Origin: Amycolatopsis sp. MtRt-6
GTDB taxonomy: Bacteria; Actinomycetota; Actinomycetes; Mycobacteriales; Pseudonocardiaceae
Assembly: GCF_017308975.1 (NCBI RefSeq)
Contig: NZ_JADWPD010000034.1
Span: forward strand, 51,723-115,722
DNA: 64,000 bases
Direction: 5' to 3'
Shown here: positions 60,901-64,000 of the stretch, piece by piece
Position numbering within the stretch: position 1 is the stretch's first letter
Layout of the letters: the number at the start of each line of letters is the position of its first letter
Made by a program: the position numbers and the translations under genes
Notes under the pieces: generated by a model
Seen by the model: only the letters and a program-made list of their open reading frames with translations
Databases searched by the model: none
Told to the model about the DNA's origin: nothing

Positions 60901-63900
60901 CGCCCTCGCCGGTGGTGTCACCGTGATGTCCACTCCGGACACGTTCGTCGACTTCAGCCGCCAGCGCGGCCTGTCCGCCGACGGCCGCTGCCGCTCGTTC
61001 GCCGACGCGGCCGACGGCACCGGCTGGGGCGAGGGCGCGGGCATGCTGCTCGTCGAGCGCCTGTCGGACGCCCAGCGCCACGGGCACCCGGTGCTCGCGC
61101 TGCTGAAGGGCTCCGCGGTCAACCACGACGGCGCGTCCAACGGCCTCACCGCCCCGAACGGCCCCTCGCAGCAGCGCGTCATCGCGAAGGCACTGGCCGA
61201 CGCCGGTCTCCAGCCGTCCGAAGTGGACGCCGTCGAGGGGCACGGCACCGGGACCACGCTCGGCGACCCGATCGAGGCCCAGGCGCTGCTGGCCACCTAC
61301 GGGCAGGACCGCGCGGACGACCAGCCCCTGTGGCTCGGCTCGATCAAGTCCAACATCGGCCACACCCAGGCCGCGGCCGGCGTCGCGGGCATCATCAAGA
61401 TGGTCATGGCGCTGCGTCACGAGCAGCTGCCGCGGACGCTGCACGTCGATCGTCCGTCCACTGTGGTCGACTGGGACACGGGTGCGGTGCGCCTGCTGAC
61501 CGAGGCGCAGGACTGGGCACCCCACGGCCACCCGCGCCGGGCCGCCGTCTCGTCGTTCGGCATCAGCGGCACCAACGCCCACGTGATCATCGAGCAGGCC
61601 CCGGCCGGCGCGGTGGCCGAGCGGCCCGCCGAGCCGCAGCCCGAGGCCGTCGTCCCGGTCGCGCTGTCCGGCCGGTCCGCGGCCGCCGTGCGCGGCCAGG
61701 CCGCCCGCCTGCGTGAATACCTCGCCGACCACGAAGACGTCGGCGTCGCCGAGCTGGCGCGGTCGCTGGTCGCCACCCGCGCCGCGCTGGAGCAGCGGGC
61801 CGTGGTCGTCGCCGGGACCACGGCCGAACTGGCCGCCGGTCTCGACGCGCTGGCCGGCGGTGAGCAGGGCAGCGAGCCCGTCACCGAGGGCAAGCTCGCG
61901 TTCCTGTTCTCCGGGCAGGGTGCGCAGTGGGCCGGGATGGGCGCCGAGCTGGCGACCGCCTACCCGGTCTTCGCGGACGCGTTCGACGCCGTCTGCGCCG
62001 CGCTCGACCCGCTGCTCGACGTGCCGCTGAGCGACGTCGTCTTCGGCACGACCGCGCTCGCCGACCGCGGCCTGCTCGACCAGACGCAGTACACCCAGGC
62101 CGCGTTGTTCGCGGTCGAGGTCGCGCTGTTCCGGCTCGCCGAGTCGTGGGGGATCGTCCCCGACGCCCTCGCCGGCCACTCGATCGGCGAGCTGGCCGCG
62201 GCGCACGTCGCCGGGGTGCTTTCCCTGGCGGACGCCGCCAAGCTGGTCGCCGCGCGCGGCCGGCTGATGGGGGCGCTGAGCACGCCGCCGGGCGCGATGG
62301 TCTCCCTCGCCACCAGCGAAGAGGCCGCGCGAGAGCTGATCCGCGGGCACGAGGACGAGGTCAGCATCGCCGCCGTCAACGGCCCGGCGTCGGTCGTCAT
62401 CTCCGGCGTCGCCGACGTCGTGACCCGCCTCGAGCGCGCCACCGACGTCCGGACGCGCCGGCTGCGTGTCAGCCACGCGTTCCACTCGCCGCTGATGGCC
62501 CCGATGCTCGACGAGTTCCGCGAGGTCGCCGCCGGGCTGACGTTCCACGAGCCGAAGATCCCGATCTTCTCCACGGTCTCGCCGGACGCGGACCTGACCT
62601 CGCCCGAGTACTGGGTCACGCACGTCCGCGAAACCGTCCGCTTCGCCGACGCGGTGACCGCGCTGGCCGCCGACGGCGTCCGGACGTTCCTCGAGCTGGG
62701 CCCGGACAGCGTGCTGACCGCGCTCGGCCGCCAGATCGACCCGGACGCCGCGTTCGTGCCCTTCGGCCGCCGCGACCGCGACGAGGTGCGCACCGCGCTG
62801 GCCGCGCTCGGCCGGCTCCACGCCCGTGGCGCGGCGGGGCTGGGCGAGCTGCTCGGCGACGGCCCGATCCGGCTCGACCTGCCGACGTACGCCTTCCAGC
62901 ACAAGCGCTACTGGCTCGACGCGACCCCGTCCGGCGACGTGACCGCGGTCGGCCAGCAGCCGCTGCCGCACCCGATGCTCGGCGCGGTCGTGCCGCTGTC
63001 CGGTTCGGACACCACGGTGCTCACCGGCCGGCTGTCGGCCGGGTCGGTGCCGTGGGTGGCCGACCACGTCGTCAAGGGCGCGATCCTGGTGCCCGGCACC
63101 GGGTTCGTCGAGCTGGCCGTCGCGGCCGGCGACCAGGTCGGGCACTCGACGGTCGAGGAGCTGACGCTGCAGGCGCCGCTCGTCCTTCCCCCGGACGGCG
63201 CCGTGGCGCTGCAGGTCGTCGTCGGCCCCGCCGACGGCGACCGGCGCCCGATCACGGTCTTCTCCCGGCCGGTCGACGGCGACGAGTGGACCCAGCACGC
63301 GCTCGGCACGCTGTCCGCGGCGCCGCGGCCCGAGCCCGCCGGGCTCACCGAATGGCCGCCGCCGGGCGCGAACCGCATCGAGGTCGAGGGCGCCTACGAC
63401 CTCCTCGAAGAGCGCGGGTACGGCTACGGCCCGTCGTTCCAGGGGCTCACGGCCGCCTGGAAGCGGGGCACCGAGGTGTTCGCGGAGGTCGCGCTGCCGG
63501 AGCCGGCGGCGGCGACGGCGAACCGGTACGGCCTGCACCCGGCGTTGCTCGACATCGCGATGCACGCCGACCTGCTCGGCGACCCGGGCGGCGCGACGCT
63601 GCTGCCGTTCGTCTGGAACGGCGTCACGCTGCACGCCGCCGGCGCTTCGGTGCTGCGGGTGCGGATCGAGCGGCTGAACGGCGACGAGGTGTCGGCCATC
63701 GAGGTGGCCGACAGCGAAGGCCGCCCGGTCGCGACCATCGACTCGCTCGTCTCGCGCCCGGTCCGCCGGGAGCTGGCCGCGGCGACCGGCGCGGTGGACG
63801 GCTCGCTGCTGAAGATCGCCTGGCAGCCGGTGTCCGTGCCGCAGTCCGACGCCGAGGTCGTGGCCGTGGGCCGCGGCCGGGTCGGGGTGGCCGCCACCTA

Positions 63901-64000
63901 CGCCGGGTTCGCCGACCTCGCCGGCGCGATCGACCGGGGCGAGCCGGTGCCGGGCCTGCTCACGCTGAGCGTGCCCGAGCGCACCGGCGACGTCCCGGAA
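54959..64000 (+). CDS. Modular type I polyketide synthase, loading ACP plus modules 1 and 2 (partial)
   Basis: The frame is open for 3014 codons and leaves the window. It starts at ATG 54959 (GGAG seven bases upstream). The order is: loading ACP (Ser66 in GFDSL), with no loading KS or AT, as expected when a VinK-like transferase charges it. Module 1 has KS (about 124-545, Cys296), AT (Ser737 in GHSIGE; HAFH at 834, malonyl type), DH (His1037 in HAIAGTALLP), KR (GGTGGLG near 1421; LDD, B-type) and ACP (Ser1729). Module 2 has KS (Cys1960), AT (Ser2408; HAFH at 2506, malonyl type) and DH (His2703 in HVVKGAILVP), and then the sequence ends. Module 1 should add a trans double bond. Confidence 0.95.
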   Translation, partial: MREFETESNRESGFAGRLTELPSGDRAAFLADVVHDATRAALLAARPDVPAVLDPEKAFSDHGFDSLAAVELHARLTDATGLDLPVTLAFDHPTPAAVARFLHALVFGADLVHSGQETAAAADEPIAIVGIGCRYPGGAASPEELWRLVAEELHTISGFPDNRGWDLDGLYDPDPDRPGSSYVTSGGFLAGAGEFDADFFGISPREATAMDPQQRLVLETAWEALERAKIDPTTLRGTPAGVFIGAEAQEYGPRLHEAPDGLDGYLLTGNAPSVVSGRVAYALGLEGPTLTVDTACSGSLVALHLAVQALRRGETRLALAGGVAVMGGPGTFTAFSRQRGLAEDGRCKAFAAAADGTGFAEGVGVLVLERLSDAVANGHTVLAVVRGTAINSDGASNGLTAPNGPSQQRVIHRALADAGLRPSEVDAVEAHGTGTRLGDPIEAQALLATYGHERETPLLLGSIKSNIGHTQAAAGVAGVIKMVEAIRRGRLPKTLHVDAPTPHVDWTAGAVELLTEAREWPDVERPRRAGVSSFGVSGTNAHVIIEQAPATAGEPDATEPLPVVPLVVSARSEEALRAQAAKLVSTVESADLTEVGYSLAGTRAAHDHRAVVVAQSTEEAVRGLRALAAGEQDGAVVTGTRTPGKLAMLFTGQGSQRLGMGRELYLAHPVFAEAFDEAIDHLDVQMDRPLRDVLFGDDAEELNGTQYAQCVLFAVEVALARLLESWGVKPDLLLGHSIGELAAAHIAGVWSLADACLVVAARGRLMQALPAGGVMVAVAATEDEVLPLLDEGVSIAAVNGPASVVVSGTREAVDAVVSVFRMQGRKTSELRVSHAFHSPLMEPMLEEFREILEVVEFAPPSISVVSNVTGRVATATELCSPGYWLWHVRRAVRFDDGVAALAAAGVTTAIEVGPDAVLSALAATGPHGQDIAFVPAQRRGHAEVPALTGALGRLHTRGVPVGWTAVFGTARVVDLPTYAFQRRHFWLTAPARGDAAGFGQLASGHPLLAAELGLADHDGLVLTGRIGLRSHPWLADHAIAGTALLPGTAFVEMALHAAERAGCAVVDELTLQAPLAVPEGAGVEVQAVVGPAEDGRRTIEFYSRAEQDVAWTRHAAGVLAETAAGEPAPLTEWPPSGAEVVATGELYEELAAQGYGYGPLFRGLRTAWKRGDVVFAEVALSERDDTFGIHPALLDAVLHATDFAPGEAREAGEIRLPFAWTGVRLHASGAAEVRVRITSPATGGVSIDVTDTTGAPVLSVESFRSRPVSGADLGPRAQDLLHTVEWTPVAASDADPGEVRLVSVPGERGRVPAAARQTAHRVLEILQSFLAEATPAKLVLRTRGTLADSVVRGLVRSAQAEHPGRIVLVEGETTAATLATALASGEPELRVDGDRVLAPRLVRLATDAPAWQPDGTVLVTGGTGGLGAQVARHLVTTHGVGHLVLLSRRGLDAPGAADLVAELSENATVQVIACDVTKKRSLSAALKKIEGPLTAVVHTAGVLDDGLIGSLTEERLDTVLAPKVDAAWALHELTADLTAFVLFSSSAGLVDGAGQANYAAGNTFLDALAEHRREQGLPATSLAWGLWTDGGAALGMSAGLSEKDLSRIGRLGLAPLTAAESLAALDVAIGSGMANVVPTRVDRAALGARDDVPALLRGLVPASRRRVAAAPGELTPERQFAERFASLSEADRDRAVLDLVRTHVAAVLGHDGPSAISPARPFGEIGFDSLAAVELRNILDSVTGMRLPATLVFDHPTPRALAEYLVTRLGGLAPVKPIAPVTTADPEEPIAIVGIACRYPGGVATPEDLWRLVAGGEEALTPFPADRGWNVDALYDPEPGKPGHSYVKHGAFLHDAAEFDADFFEISPREAAAMDPQQRLLLEVSWEAFERAGIDPVSLRGSATGVFAGVMYHDWGTRLGTVSDDIAGYLGNGSLASVVSGRVSYALGLEGPTVTVDTACSSSLVALHWAVQALRRGECTLALAGGVTVMSTPDTFVDFSRQRGLSADGRCRSFADAADGTGWGEGAGMLLVERLSDAQRHGHPVLALLKGSAVNHDGASNGLTAPNGPSQQRVIAKALADAGLQPSEVDAVEGHGTGTTLGDPIEAQALLATYGQDRADDQPLWLGSIKSNIGHTQAAAGVAGIIKMVMALRHEQLPRTLHVDRPSTVVDWDTGAVRLLTEAQDWAPHGHPRRAAVSSFGISGTNAHVIIEQAPAGAVAERPAEPQPEAVVPVALSGRSAAAVRGQAARLREYLADHEDVGVAELARSLVATRAALEQRAVVVAGTTAELAAGLDALAGGEQGSEPVTEGKLAFLFSGQGAQWAGMGAELATAYPVFADAFDAVCAALDPLLDVPLSDVVFGTTALADRGLLDQTQYTQAALFAVEVALFRLAESWGIVPDALAGHSIGELAAAHVAGVLSLADAAKLVAARGRLMGALSTPPGAMVSLATSEEAARELIRGHEDEVSIAAVNGPASVVISGVADVVTRLERATDVRTRRLRVSHAFHSPLMAPMLDEFREVAAGLTFHEPKIPIFSTVSPDADLTSPEYWVTHVRETVRFADAVTALAADGVRTFLELGPDSVLTALGRQIDPDAAFVPFGRRDRDEVRTALAALGRLHARGAAGLGELLGDGPIRLDLPTYAFQHKRYWLDATPSGDVTAVGQQPLPHPMLGAVVPLSGSDTTVLTGRLSAGSVPWVADHVVKGAILVPGTGFVELAVAAGDQVGHSTVEELTLQAPLVLPPDGAVALQVVVGPADGDRRPITVFSRPVDGDEWTQHALGTLSAAPRPEPAGLTEWPPPGANRIEVEGAYDLLEERGYGYGPSFQGLTAAWKRGTEVFAEVALPEPAAATANRYGLHPALLDIAMHADLLGDPGGATLLPFVWNGVTLHAAGASVLRVRIERLNGDEVSAIEVADSEGRPVATIDSLVSRPVRRELAAATGAVDGSLLKIAWQPVSVPQSDAEVVAVGRGRVGVAATYAGFADLAGAIDRGEPVPGLLTLSVPERTGDVPE

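Noticed and set aside
55082..63634. 2850-codon open frame antisense to the PKS
   Set aside because: Shadow of the PKS codon bias; no recognisable domain, and the + strand frame starting at 54959 contains intact KS, AT, DH, KR and ACP motifs.
1..64000. tRNA, rRNA or CRISPR features
   Set aside because: No cloverleaf with a recognisable T-arm, no rRNA stretches and no regularly spaced repeats were seen on reading both strands.

Overview
The window is very GC-rich, with GTG starts, four-base gene overlaps and a recurring GTCCACAGTGGAC-type palindrome. Together with its gene families this points to a filamentous actinomycete, most likely Amycolatopsis or another Pseudonocardiaceae; the genus is inferred. 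No tRNA, rRNA or CRISPR array was seen.

Left part (1-19482). A minus-strand group at 123-5089 holds a small secreted protein, a 31-residue peptide ending in MYYEIY, an atypical cytochrome P450 and an AfsR/SARP-type regulator. I read it as a compact P450-modified ribosomal peptide (RiPP) locus, the most novel candidate here. Next come an SGNH hydrolase and a divergent membrane-anchored hydrolase, two overlapping SDR oxidoreductases, and a metal locus: an ArsR-type sensor divergent from an Mg2+-ATPase-like P-type pump, a fused double ABC permease and its ATPase. A short leader ORF with a near-perfect ribosome site precedes the pump. Three secreted proteins follow: a Cip1-like protein, a penicillin-acylase-family hydrolase and a vanadium haloperoxidase/PAP2 protein.

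Middle part (19483-39275). Two decayed IS481-family elements flank a 13E12/HNH protein. Then come a LysR regulator with a divergent tartrate/D-malate-type dehydrogenase, and a GntR regulator with a divergent six-gene catabolic operon (MFS transporter, 2-hydroxyacid dehydrogenase, AtuA-like protein, DUF4387 protein, two hydrolases). At 31939-39275 lies an anchored-repeat metal ABC transporter: permease, ATPase, two wall or membrane-anchored repeat proteins and a ZnuA-like lipoprotein with an inserted repeat domain, plus two divergent secreted one-repeat proteins. A 9-3-9 palindrome resembling a Zur box sits between the two transcripts.

Right part (39350-64000, open at the right edge). This is a macrolactam polyketide cluster of the vicenistatin type. 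Glutamate mutase makes 3-methylaspartate; a VinN-like enzyme loads it on a free ACP; a VinO-like enzyme decarboxylates it to 3-aminoisobutyryl-ACP; a VinM-like enzyme caps the amine with an amino acid; a VinK-like transferase passes the unit to the loading ACP of the PKS; a VinJ-like peptidase later removes the cap. Also present are a type II thioesterase, acyl-CoA carboxylase beta and epsilon subunits, a glycosyltransferase, a two-component system and a P450. The glycosyltransferase predicts a glycosylated product, but no sugar-biosynthesis genes lie in the window. Several cluster promoters share one layout: TTAGGGG half-sites 10 bp apart, then exactly 24 bp to a TANNNT -10 box.
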